A DNA stretch of 17,401 nt from Bacteroidota bacterium. Its GTDB lineage: Bacteria; Bacteroidota; Bacteroidia; Flavobacteriales_D; JABDKJ01. A program made the position numbers and the translations under genes. Shown in pieces: positions 6,858 to 14,728 of the stretch (within the stretch, counting starts at the first letter, position 1; each line of letters opens with the position of its first letter). The stretch spans positions 1 to 17,401 of the forward strand of contig JAQCAN010000022.1 of assembly GCA_027621335.1 (NCBI GenBank). The letters run 5' to 3'. Under the pieces are notes generated by a model, which saw only the letters and a list, made by a program, of their open reading frames with translations, was not told the DNA's origin and searched no databases.

Positions 6858-7887
6858 ACGGTCCAAGATCCTCCTCATCTACACCGGTGGCACCATAGGG
6901 ATGGTCCAAGACCATATATCGGGCAAACTCTACCCCTTTGGCTTCGATACCCTGCTGGAGAATATCCCTGAGTTGAAACGCTTCGAGGTGGACATTGACA
7001 CCACACAGCTTTCGCGCATCATAGATTCATCGGATATGGAGCCTGCCTTATGGACGGAGCTTTTGGAAGTGATCCGAGGGGTCTATGAGGACTATGACGG
7101 GTTCGTCATCCTCCACGGCACCGATACCCTCGCCTACACGTCAGCGGCCTTGAGTTTCATGATACAGGATTTGGACAAGCCCATCATCCTCACAGGGAGC
7201 CAATTGCCCATTGGGACGATACGAACAGATGGCAAGGAGAACCTCATAACCGCCATAGAGATCGCGTCCTCCAAGGAGGGAGGTAAAGCCTTGGTCCCGG
7301 AGGTGGCCGTGTATTTCGAGTACACCTTACTGAGGGGCTGCCGCGTAACCAAATACAGCGCGGAACATTTTGATGCTTTCCATTCCCCCAATTATCCTGA
7401 ACTCGCAGAGGCCGGTATTCAGATTACTTATAATGATCCATACATCCGGAAAACGGGCAATGAACCCGTGCGGTTCTCAGAGTTCATGGATAGTAGGATA
7501 GCGATATTAAAGCTGTTCCCAGGGATTACTGAGGAGCATGTGAGGTACATCCTTGCAAGCGGTGTTCGGGGCATGATCATGGAGACCTATGGAGCCGGAA
7601 ATGGACCCAGCGCGGAATGGTTCATCACGGCCTTGAAGGAGGCCATCGATAGAGGTATGGTCATCTTCAATGTGAGTCAATGTCTGGCAGGATCGGTTCA
7701 GCATGGCCGCTATGCCACCAGCTCCAGGTTCGAGGATATAGGGGTCGTGAGTGGAAGGGACATCTGTTTCGAGGCGGCCATCACGAAGATGATGTATGCC
7801 CTGGGCCAATCTCCCCAACGTGAAGTGGTGGAGGCCATCCTCAGTATTCCATTGGCCGGAGAGATGATGGTAGATACCGATATCTGA
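6850..7887 (+). CDS. ansA: Type I (cytoplasmic) L-asparaginase
   Basis: This enzyme hydrolyses asparagine to aspartate and ammonia. The 345-residue protein matches AnsA-type asparaginases over its whole length. The first catalytic motif YTGGTIG is at 11-17 (Thr12), then DSSDMEPALW (59-68), HGTDTLAYTS with Thr91 and Asp92, TGSQLPIG, and RVTKYSAEHFDAF with catalytic Lys168. There is no signal peptide, consistent with the cytoplasmic low-affinity type. The ATG at 6850 begins directly before the motif-bearing N-terminus and overlaps the 3' end of the TatD gene by 8 bp, which suggests translational coupling. A 39-bp gap separates it from gpmI downstream. Confidence 0.95.
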   Translation: MTERSKILLIYTGGTIGMVQDHISGKLYPFGFDTLLENIPELKRFEVDIDTTQLSRIIDSSDMEPALWTELLEVIRGVYEDYDGFVILHGTDTLAYTSAALSFMIQDLDKPIILTGSQLPIGTIRTDGKENLITAIEIASSKEGGKALVPEVAVYFEYTLLRGCRVTKYSAEHFDAFHSPNYPELAEAGIQITYNDPYIRKTGNEPVRFSEFMDSRIAILKLFPGITEEHVRYILASGVRGMIMETYGAGNGPSAEWFITALKEAIDRGMVIFNVSQCLAGSVQHGRYATSSRFEDIGVVSGRDICFEAAITKMMYALGQSPQREVVEAILSIPLAGEMMVDTDI

Positions 7888-7926
7888 GTTACACATACCC
7901 CACTGAAAGGGGCTTAACTTTATAGA

Positions 7927-9441
7927 ATGAACAAGAAAGCAGCACTCATCATCATGGACGGTTGGGGTCATGGAAGGAAGGATTCGAGCAATGCCATCTA
8001 TCTGGCGGATACTCCCTTCGTGGATAGCCTCTATAAGGCCCATCCCAATGCGGAATTGCGTACGGATGGAGTGAACGTGGGTCTTCCTGAAGGGCAGATG
8101 GGGAATAGTGAAGTGGGCCACCTTAACATAGGCGCAGGGCGTGTTGTATATCAGGATCTGCAGAAGATCAATAAAGCATTGGCGGACGGAGAATTGGCGA
8201 AAAATCCTGTGCTGCTGGAGGCCGTCAAATTAGCCAAGTCAGGGAAACGACTTCATCTGATGGGCTTGCTCTCAGATGGTGGGGTGCATTCCTCACAAAC
8301 ACATCTCCATGGATTGCTGGACATCATGCATAACCATGGCCTTACGGAGGTCTTCGTACATGCATTCATGGACGGAAGGGATACCGACCCACAGCATGGG
8401 CTGAAGTACATGGGAAATCTCTTGGACCACATGAAGAAGAGCACTGGAAAGGTTGCTTCCATGATCGGACGCTATTATGCCATGGATCGAGACAAGCGTT
8501 GGGAAAGGGTCAAGAAGGCCTATGATATGTTGGTCAGCGGAACGGGTGAATCCATGACCGACCCTATAGCCGCGCTGGAAGCCTCATATACGGCCGGCAT
8601 CACGGATGAGTTCTTGGAAGCCCATGTCATGACCGAAGGTGACACGACCATCGGCACCATCCTACCCGAGGATGTGGTCATCTGCTTCAATTTCAGGACG
8701 GATCGCTGTAGGGAGATCACCACAGTGCTAACCCAGATCGATATGCCAGAACATGGCATGAAGACCTTGTCCTTGCATTACTATACCATGACCCGGTATG
8801 ATGAGAGTTTCAAAGGCATCGGGGTCTTCTTCTCCAAGGACAATTTGAGCATGACGTTGGGTGAGGTTATAGAAAATGCCGGGCGGTCCCAGGTCAGGAT
8901 CGCGGAGACGGAAAAATACCCTCACGTGACCTTTTTCTTCTCAGGAGGAAGAGAGGCTGTTTTCGAACATGAGAATCGCATTATGGTCAATTCACCCAAA
9001 GTGGCTACCTATGACCTCCAGCCTGAGATGAGTGCCCCTGAGGTGACTGAGAAAATCTGTGCTTTTCTCAGGGACAAGGCTCCTGATCTGGTCATCTTGA
9101 ATTTTGCCAACCCGGATATGGTAGGGCATACAGGTGTTCAGCCAGCCATCATCAAAGCGGTAGAGACCACGGACCGTTCTGTGACTCAAGTAGTGAAAAC
9201 TGGTCAAGACTTGGGCTATGAGTTCATCATAATCGCTGATCATGGCAATGCCGAGCTGAATGTCCTTCCGGATGGGAGCCTACACACAGCTCACACCACC
9301 AATCCCGTTCCCGTCTTCTATGTTGGACAGACCTTCCATCACATTCGGAATGGTATTCTGGCTGATGTAGCGCCCAGCCTATTGGCCATAATGGACATCG
9401 CCCAGCCATCAGAGATGACCGGGCGAAGTTTGTTGTCCTGA
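7927..9441 (+). CDS. gpmI: 2,3-bisphosphoglycerate-independent phosphoglycerate mutase
   Basis: This cytoplasmic, manganese-dependent enzyme interconverts 3- and 2-phosphoglycerate in glycolysis and gluconeogenesis. The 504-residue protein has the usual family length. It starts with the alkaline-phosphatase-superfamily metal motif ALIIMDGWG (Asp11). The catalytic serine is Ser61, in GQMGNSEVGHLNIGAGR. Further blocks are HAFMDGRDTDP, IGRYYAMDRDKRWERV, NFRTDRCREI, NFANPDMVGHTG and IIIADHGNAE (second metal site). TAACTTTA, one mismatch from the -7 consensus, lies four bases before the ATG, so it may have its own near-leaderless promoter besides readthrough from ansA. It converges with the surface-protein gene; only 16 bp separate the two stop codons. 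Confidence 0.97.
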   Translation: MNKKAALIIMDGWGHGRKDSSNAIYLADTPFVDSLYKAHPNAELRTDGVNVGLPEGQMGNSEVGHLNIGAGRVVYQDLQKINKALADGELAKNPVLLEAVKLAKSGKRLHLMGLLSDGGVHSSQTHLHGLLDIMHNHGLTEVFVHAFMDGRDTDPQHGLKYMGNLLDHMKKSTGKVASMIGRYYAMDRDKRWERVKKAYDMLVSGTGESMTDPIAALEASYTAGITDEFLEAHVMTEGDTTIGTILPEDVVICFNFRTDRCREITTVLTQIDMPEHGMKTLSLHYYTMTRYDESFKGIGVFFSKDNLSMTLGEVIENAGRSQVRIAETEKYPHVTFFFSGGREAVFEHENRIMVNSPKVATYDLQPEMSAPEVTEKICAFLRDKAPDLVILNFANPDMVGHTGVQPAIIKAVETTDRSVTQVVKTGQDLGYEFIIIADHGNAELNVLPDGSLHTAHTTNPVPVFYVGQTFHHIRNGILADVAPSLLAIMDIAQPSEMTGRSLLS

Positions 9442-9442
9442 A

Positions 9443-9479
9443 ATCCTTGGTGCTGTCCTATCTCAGGATAGTGAAGGAT
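9443..9479. terminator. Possible bidirectional stem-loop at convergent stop codons
   Basis: An outer pair ATCCTT (9443-9448) / AAGGAT (9474-9479) encloses an inner hairpin CTATC-TCAG-GATAG (9458-9471). The structure covers the last codons of the minus-strand gene. There is no T-run on either side, so intrinsic termination is uncertain. Confidence 0.3.
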
Positions 9480-11755
9480 CCTTTCTCAGCCTCACGTCCT
9501 CGATATTGTACCGTGTAGAAGTACGTGCCCTCAGGCTGATCCTCTGGTGTCCAGAAGTGCAGGCCAGTCTCTTCGATGAGATTTCCCCAACGGTTATAGA
9601 TGGTCATCTGTCCGGGGGTATTGATTAGTCGATATACGATGAAGCTATCATTGGAGCCATCTCCGTTGGCCGTGACGACATTCGGGATGAAGCAATCACG
9701 GGCCTCTACCGTGTCCGCATCGAATGCAGCCGATACGATGGATCCGGGGGAGCTGGTGCACCAGTCATTGATCTGCAGTTCAAGAACATAGTAGGCATTG
9801 GGCACTACCATATCGTCTTCTACAAATGCTGTAGCACTGCCAGTTCCGGTGAATGGGAAGGGTTCTATAACCAAAGGAATGTTAGCTCCATCCAAGGTTT
9901 CAACAGTCCATGTATACGTGTAGGGCGGATATCCACCTGAGGAGACGGTGTTGAGCTCCAGTACCTGATCTGTGCAGATGAAGTCATTCATGAACGTCCC
10001 GAGTTCAAGGGGCTCAGGGAATTGAACGGTCAAAGTATCATAAGCGATACGTGATGGATCGCATATATCAGACACCGCTAAGAAGAAAGTGACCTGATCA
10101 TCCGCATCAAAAGGGTAAGCCTGCTGGGGGTCTACGATGATCTCAGGCTGGTCCGGATAAGAGGTGCCGTATTCGTCAGTCCAGCTAAAGGTGAATGGTG
10201 AGGTCCCTCCAGCTGTGTTGGCGACCAAGGTATGACCGAGTCCTGGGCAATACGGCTGTGGTTCAGTTATACCAGTGGAAGGAAAAGGGGGAATGAAATT
10301 GGTGACATAGGATTCATCTGGGATGCTAAAGGCCCCACAGAAATCCTGAACGATGATCTCAAAGCTAGTCGTGTCCCCGAAATTTGGTGGAATGGCTACG
10401 GTGTAACTGTTCCCATCAAAAACTTCTGTGCCATCTACCGTCCAGCTGTATATGTAAGGTGCTACTGCAGGGAACTGTGGAACGATATCCAAGCTTGTGG
10501 AATCCAAGGGGCAGTAGATGAGGTCATCATCCATGGTCACAAAGAAGGTATAGTCGTCCAGGATAGCTACACATGCTGTATCCAGGATGGTGAAAGGACC
10601 GAATTCCGAATCTGACTCGCTGATCTCTATGCAGATGTATTCCACATCCTCGGTCAAGCCATCGGAGATAGTGATGATGCCAAAGATGGAGTCGGTCTGG
10701 CCTGGGACCATGAAGAAGGAGGTCGGAAGATCCTCATAATCCACACCGTAGGTGGCGGTGGTATCATTGATGAGATAATTCAGTGTATAGAAAGAGGTAT
10801 CACTGGCGCACTGTCTGGAGATGCGTGCGACAGCAGTGTCACAGTTGTCACTGATCTCCACCAAACCGAGTGGGAATAGGCTGGTAAGAGTCAATCCTGC
10901 TGGCTCGGCACTGAAGCTACCCGCTTCCAAGAACACAGCAGAGTCAAAAGCGGTATCACCCCCATCTCCAATACCCAAAGTAATGTGATAGCTGTCTCCA
11001 CAGTTCACAATAGCCCTCGCAGTCAGGATGACCGTGCTTCCATCGTACTCATAGTTATTGGTCGTATTTGGGGTATAGAAGATATTGTAGTCCGCCCAGT
11101 TGGGATCGATGTCACTACAGTTGTTCTCTGTCCCGTTTGAACCGACAACTCCTGGATTCACGGTGTTGATGGATACAGGCGTGCTGGTGTAGTTCTCTGG
11201 GTCAAGTGGGTCTGGGATCAAGGCGATGTTCTCATTGACATAGACACCTCCAGCAGGATTGTTCCCTGAGAGGAAGAAACCGAAAACATCATTCACCGTT
11301 CCACAAACATATTCCTCGTACTCTTCGGATGCGAAAACGTAGTTAAAGGTCAAAGTATCCCCCTGAGGAATGAAATCGAATTCCACGATCACCTGATCAT
11401 TCACAGAGAACACGGTCAGGTCATTCAAAGGTTGGAAATTGTAATCATCCCCCGCACTTGGCAGGCTGCTTCCTCCTCCAAGGTTCGGGTCTTCAGCCAG
11501 AAGCACGTTTCCTGTTCCCAGGATAACTCCCGTGCCAATGCCGATGTCTGTATTGGGGTCGGTGAATCCTCCTACTTGCACATGGACTTGGTTCCCTGGC
11601 ATGCCATTGACCAATACACCACTTACGGAAATACCCTCACCCACGAGAACGTTCTGTATCCAGTATTCCACGGTCTGGGTATCGTCCACCATCATCTGAG
11701 AGGAAAGGATGAGACCGGATAGGCAGGTAAGAATGACGAGGCAGGTTCTTTTCAT
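9458..11755 (-). CDS. Choice-of-anchor L surface protein with T9SS type B (gliding motility-associated) C-terminal domain
   Basis: This 765-residue protein is predicted to be exported through the outer membrane and displayed on the surface. It has a signal peptide (MKRTCLVILTCLSGLILSSQ). The choice-of-anchor L domain, to about residue 285, shows FDFIPQGDTLTFNYVFASEE, DVFGFFLSG and DSAVFLEAGSF. A Calx-beta-like segment follows (YGVDYEDLPTSFFMVPGQ), then repeated Ig/PKD-like modules of the kind FSWTDEYG and YTYTWTV. The last 80 residues are the type B sorting domain (CFIPNVVTANGDGSNDSF, MTIYNRWGN, terminal GSFTILR). The ATG at 11755 was preferred over a start nine codons upstream, because that extension would overlap the -7 box. 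It is a paralogue of the next minus-strand gene. A role in adhesion or gliding is inferred from family and export route only. Confidence 0.9.
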   Translation of the reverse strand: MKRTCLVILTCLSGLILSSQMMVDDTQTVEYWIQNVLVGEGISVSGVLVNGMPGNQVHVQVGGFTDPNTDIGIGTGVILGTGNVLLAEDPNLGGGSSLPSAGDDYNFQPLNDLTVFSVNDQVIVEFDFIPQGDTLTFNYVFASEEYEEYVCGTVNDVFGFFLSGNNPAGGVYVNENIALIPDPLDPENYTSTPVSINTVNPGVVGSNGTENNCSDIDPNWADYNIFYTPNTTNNYEYDGSTVILTARAIVNCGDSYHITLGIGDGGDTAFDSAVFLEAGSFSAEPAGLTLTSLFPLGLVEISDNCDTAVARISRQCASDTSFYTLNYLINDTTATYGVDYEDLPTSFFMVPGQTDSIFGIITISDGLTEDVEYICIEISESDSEFGPFTILDTACVAILDDYTFFVTMDDDLIYCPLDSTSLDIVPQFPAVAPYIYSWTVDGTEVFDGNSYTVAIPPNFGDTTSFEIIVQDFCGAFSIPDESYVTNFIPPFPSTGITEPQPYCPGLGHTLVANTAGGTSPFTFSWTDEYGTSYPDQPEIIVDPQQAYPFDADDQVTFFLAVSDICDPSRIAYDTLTVQFPEPLELGTFMNDFICTDQVLELNTVSSGGYPPYTYTWTVETLDGANIPLVIEPFPFTGTGSATAFVEDDMVVPNAYYVLELQINDWCTSSPGSIVSAAFDADTVEARDCFIPNVVTANGDGSNDSFIVYRLINTPGQMTIYNRWGNLIEETGLHFWTPEDQPEGTYFYTVQYRGREAEKGSFTILR

Positions 11756-11779
11756 CGGTAGGGAGTATAATCTGATGGA

Positions 11780-11787
11780 CAAAGATA
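11780..11787 (-). promoter_or_regulatory. -7 element of the first choice-of-anchor L gene
   Basis: Read on the minus strand the site is TATCTTTG, an exact TAnnTTTG match, ending 24 bases before the ATG at 11755. No well-spaced -33 TTG is visible. It lies downstream of the decayed gene end, so this gene is probably transcribed separately from its paralogue. Confidence 0.5.
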
Positions 11788-11835
11788 GAAGGACTGATCT
11801 ATGTGCCTATCCCTAAAGTGCAGGTGCTGAGATTC

Positions 11836-12113
11836 CTACCGGAATAATGTCACTTCACCTCTCAAGTCAAAGTGTCTTCAACCAATACCTTATGCTAGGA
11901 TTGGGAAAGTGTAAAGAGCGCTCACCGAATACGTAGTATCCAGCTTCCAGGAAACCCCCTCCCATACCATCTTCATCAGGGCTGAGGCCACTAGGAACGT
12001 AAAGACAACTTGGAGCCATGAGTTATGCCTCTATGGATTAGGACATCCAATGTCCGTTCAGGGGAAACGGTCAACGTGAATCCGATCGTGTCTGGAGGTA
12101 AGGAGTTTGGGAC
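11836..12113 (-). pseudogene. Decayed 3' end of a third T9SS type B (CHU_C-like) surface-protein gene
   Basis: The 358-bp gap between the two surface-protein genes (11756-12113) is filled mostly by this remnant. Three minus-strand pieces in three different frames read in the order expected of a gene's 3' end. First, from 12113 to 11991, directly after the upstream gene's TAA and in its frame, comes a segment with PDTIGFTLTVSPERTLDVLI and its own stop. Second, near 12019-11867, is CLYVPSGLSPDEDGMGGGF then LEAGYYVFGER, matching the start of a gliding-motility C-terminal domain (neighbour: LFVPTSFSPNSDGINDLF). Third, 11874-11836 gives FDLRGEVTLFR and a stop, matching the terminal LDLHGVVTLLR of the neighbour. 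The middle of the domain (IYDRWG-type motif) is missing. At least two frameshifts and internal stops make it non-functional, and no start or export signal remains. Confidence 0.75.
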
Positions 12114-14558
12114 TTATCTCAAAAGAGTTACAACGCCATGTAAATCAAGTCGTTGACCATCTGTCAAGCGAGCCCTGATGTGATAGGCGAAGGTGTCATT
12201 CTCTCCGTAGTATTCGCTGTTCTGGCGCGCTCGGCCATTCCAAGGTTCTTCCATATCGTCAGTGTAGAAGACTTTCTGGCCCCATCGATCGAATATATAC
12301 ATCTCGAAATCCAGCACTCCGTCTCCGACAACTTGGAAGAGGTCATTGATGCCATCGCTGTTCGGGGAGAAACTTGTTGGGACAAAAAGAATCGGTGGAG
12401 CTTCAACCATCAAGCCCGTGCTGTCTCTACAACCGATTTCATTGGTCACAATGAGCGTGATAGTCTGGTCGGTCAGCTCGAAATAGGTATGGCTCGGAGA
12501 GTCTTCGAAGCTGGTATTCCCATCCCCGAAATCCCAAACATAGATCAAGGTGTCAGATTGCCTGGATGTGCTGTTGTTGTTCAAGATAACACCATAGTAA
12601 TCAGTCATCTCTGCCAAGAAAGACGCATCGACCGAAGCAACTTTGACAAGCACGTTTGCTGACTCTATATTCTCACAGAGGTCAGTCACCTGAACTGAAT
12701 AGTACGTGTCTTCACGAGGGCCAACTAGAATTTCCGTTTGAGGGGCATTGAAATAACTCCATTCATAGATGAAAGGAGGTTCTCCTCCAGTGGCGTTGAT
12801 AACCAAGTTGGCCATATCACCCAAACAGATGGTCGTATCTGGGCTGATCTGTAAGATGATAGGTTCTTCAGGCACATTGACAATGAGTTCATCCACGGCC
12901 GTTGAACCACAACCATCCTCAGCTATGAAAGTGAGTACTGAGGTATTGGTAGCTATGTATGATAGAGTGAAAGTGTTACCGAGCTCTTGACCATTCTGGG
13001 TCCATAAATACGTGTAGTTCCCGTCCCCTCCAGAGACGGTTATAGGACTGAAATCAGTCTCTTCCAAACAGATGAGTTCAGCAGATTCAGGAATCTCTAC
13101 AGTCATGGGGGGATACACAGGTACAGTTACAGTCACGGTATCCTGAATACTTCCAGCATTGCAGGTATCCGTCACGATGAGGATATAATCCGTTGTGAAT
13201 CCTGGACTGACTTCCATGGGATTCGTAGTTCCACCGTTGCTCCAGTTGTATTGATACTGCCCATAGCCTCCTTCAACCAAAGCACTGATGTTTATGACAT
13301 CTCCACAATCTATGTCATAATCCTCAGTCGAGATGGTCAATGGTGAAGGGTCATCGCTGATGTAGAAGGTGAATTCACTGGTAATACTACCCGAGCAGGC
13401 TGAAACACTGGTGTTCGAGATGCTCAAGAAGACCTCTTCTATACCTTCAGGTAAATTGTCAATGATGGCGCTCACAGTTATAGTGAAGGTGCTGTCTCCG
13501 GCTGGGAAGATGAAGCTTGAAGGGATAGTGGAGAAATCGATACCGTTCTGGCCGACACCTGTGACCGTCAGCTCCACCAAGGCCTCATCCTCTATTCCAT
13601 TGCTGCGGCTGAAGGTGAGGACACCATAGCCGCAGTTCTCGTAGAGTATCCCGTCCAAGTCAGGGCCAATGGATGAGAACAGTCCTGAAGAGATGGCCAA
13701 GCTGGACTGGAAGCTACCTTCCTGCAAGAACACGGCCGAGTCGAAGGAACTATCCAAGGCATCACCGATGGCTAATTTGATGTGATAGGTCTGTCCGCAC
13801 TGAACCAATGCGAAGGCCTCGAGAACAGTGGTCATTCCGTCAAGTGCTACATCCTCTATGTCACAATTGTCGACATAGAACTCACAGTTCGTGCAGGGTC
13901 CGGATGGTCCTCCGAAGAAACAATCCCCGTTTCCATTATTGACATTGTCAATGGTCACTGGGGTGTTGGTTCCGGGTATAAGGGCAATGTTCTTTGACCC
14001 ATTGGGAAAACCTGCTGGGGCGGAAAAAGGACCGGAGATGCCTGGACCGGCCAAAAAGAAACCAAAGGCATCATTGAATGAATTCACGTACTCCGGATAT
14101 TCTTCAGAACCGAAGACATAGTTGAATCTCAATGTATCTCCAGTCGGGATGAAGTCGAATTCTAAGATTGCTTGGTCATTGATGTTCTCATTGGAAAGCG
14201 TCTCCAGGTCATTGTCACCTCCTTGTCCATTATTCACAGAGATTGTGGTGCTGGTTCCGACAAATACAGAATCACCAAAGAAGTCTACGCCTATCACGTT
14301 TCCCGTGGAAAGCACAAGACCACTCTCAAGATCCATGTAGCTGCCATTGCTTTGGAAGAAGCCACATTGGAGGTTCACCTGATTGGCGGGCTGTCCGTTG
14401 AATGTGATATTGGACGCGCTCACTCCTGCACCGAGAAGGACGTTCTCCACATACCACTGCACGGTCTGACTGCTCTGCACCTGAAGTTGGGCCGTCATAT
14501 CGATAGATAGGAGGGCCAACAGAAGAGGTATCGATAAGAACTTGATTCTGAGGCGCAT
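12114..14558 (-). CDS. Choice-of-anchor L surface protein with PKD domain and T9SS type B C-terminal domain
   Basis: This 814-residue protein is predicted to be secreted and surface-attached. It has a signal peptide (MRLRIKFLSIPLLLALLSID, ending near TAQ). The choice-of-anchor L domain shows FDFIPTGDTLRFNYVFGSEE, DAFGFFLAG, a cysteine-rich GDCFFGGPSGPCTNC loop and DSAVFLQEGSF. A Calx-beta-like part (IDFSTIPSSFIFPAGDSTF) is followed by Ig-like modules and a classical PKD domain (IYVWDFGDGNTSFEDSPSHT) near 650-700. Residues 723-814 are the type B sorting domain (LFVPTSFSPNSDGINDLF, MYIFDRWGQKVF, terminal LDLHGVVTLLR). The N-terminal half aligns with the neighbouring 765-residue paralogue (TVQWYVENVLLGAGVS against TVEYWIQNVLVGEGIS). 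The C-terminal parts differ more, and the PKD domain is clearest here. It is divergent from the dipeptidase gene. The ligand is unknown. Confidence 0.9.
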   Translation of the reverse strand: MRLRIKFLSIPLLLALLSIDMTAQLQVQSSQTVQWYVENVLLGAGVSASNITFNGQPANQVNLQCGFFQSNGSYMDLESGLVLSTGNVIGVDFFGDSVFVGTSTTISVNNGQGGDNDLETLSNENINDQAILEFDFIPTGDTLRFNYVFGSEEYPEYVNSFNDAFGFFLAGPGISGPFSAPAGFPNGSKNIALIPGTNTPVTIDNVNNGNGDCFFGGPSGPCTNCEFYVDNCDIEDVALDGMTTVLEAFALVQCGQTYHIKLAIGDALDSSFDSAVFLQEGSFQSSLAISSGLFSSIGPDLDGILYENCGYGVLTFSRSNGIEDEALVELTVTGVGQNGIDFSTIPSSFIFPAGDSTFTITVSAIIDNLPEGIEEVFLSISNTSVSACSGSITSEFTFYISDDPSPLTISTEDYDIDCGDVINISALVEGGYGQYQYNWSNGGTTNPMEVSPGFTTDYILIVTDTCNAGSIQDTVTVTVPVYPPMTVEIPESAELICLEETDFSPITVSGGDGNYTYLWTQNGQELGNTFTLSYIATNTSVLTFIAEDGCGSTAVDELIVNVPEEPIILQISPDTTICLGDMANLVINATGGEPPFIYEWSYFNAPQTEILVGPREDTYYSVQVTDLCENIESANVLVKVASVDASFLAEMTDYYGVILNNNSTSRQSDTLIYVWDFGDGNTSFEDSPSHTYFELTDQTITLIVTNEIGCRDSTGLMVEAPPILFVPTSFSPNSDGINDLFQVVGDGVLDFEMYIFDRWGQKVFYTDDMEEPWNGRARQNSEYYGENDTFAYHIRARLTDGQRLDLHGVVTLLR

Positions 14559-14584
14559 AAGTTCTTCAGTAGGGTTGAGGCATT

Positions 14585-14592
14585 CAAACTTA
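14585..14592 (-). promoter_or_regulatory. -7 element of the second choice-of-anchor L gene
   Basis: Read on the minus strand the site is TAAGTTTG, an exact TAnnTTTG match, 26 bases before the ATG at 14558. A TTTG at 14621-14618 could be the -33 box, but its spacing (25 bases) is longer than usual. That TTTG lies inside the 14-bp palindrome at 14617-14630. Confidence 0.5.
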
Positions 14593-14616
14593 AGACTTTC
14601 CTCTTATCAGACGAAT

Positions 14617-14630
14617 CCAAAGGCCTTTGG
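14617..14630. promoter_or_regulatory. Perfect 14-bp palindrome between divergent genes (candidate operator)
   Basis: CCAAAGGCCTTTGG is fully self-complementary without a spacer. It lies in the 170-bp region between the surface-protein gene (starts 14558, minus) and the dipeptidase gene (starts 14729, plus). It overlaps the position of a -33 element for the former and lies 66 bp before the -7 box of the latter. It could be the site of a dimeric regulator; none is encoded nearby. Confidence 0.4.
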
Positions 14631-14696
14631 TTGGCTGTCTAATAGTGTCATGTGAGGGGTTCCTAAATGTTGCAAAGCGAGGGCCATGCATCCGTG

Positions 14697-14704
14697 TATA
14701 TTTG
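14697..14704 (+). promoter_or_regulatory. -7 element of the dipeptidase-lipoprotein operon
   Basis: TATATTTG is an exact TAnnTTTG match, 24 bases before the ATG at 14729. A TTG at 14670-14672 is the nearest -33 candidate, at a spacing of 24 bases, longer than typical. This promoter would serve all three downstream overlapping genes. Confidence 0.5.
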
Positions 14705-14728
14705 TCTATCGTAAGAAAAACCATCAGA

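Noticed and set aside
7898..7912. CCCC-N7-GGGG stem between ansA and gpmI as a terminator
   Set aside because: Only four base pairs, no T-run, and it would separate genes that probably share a transcript.
7507..8121. Minus-strand open frame of 204 codons across ansA and gpmI
   Set aside because: Antisense to two genes that are clearly coding, with a histidine-rich, domain-free translation typical of a shadow frame.
11756..11841. CGGTAGG / CCTACCG inverted repeat flanking the adhesin promoter
   Set aside because: Seven-base arms more than 70 bases apart, one arm inside the decayed gene's stop. Likely chance.
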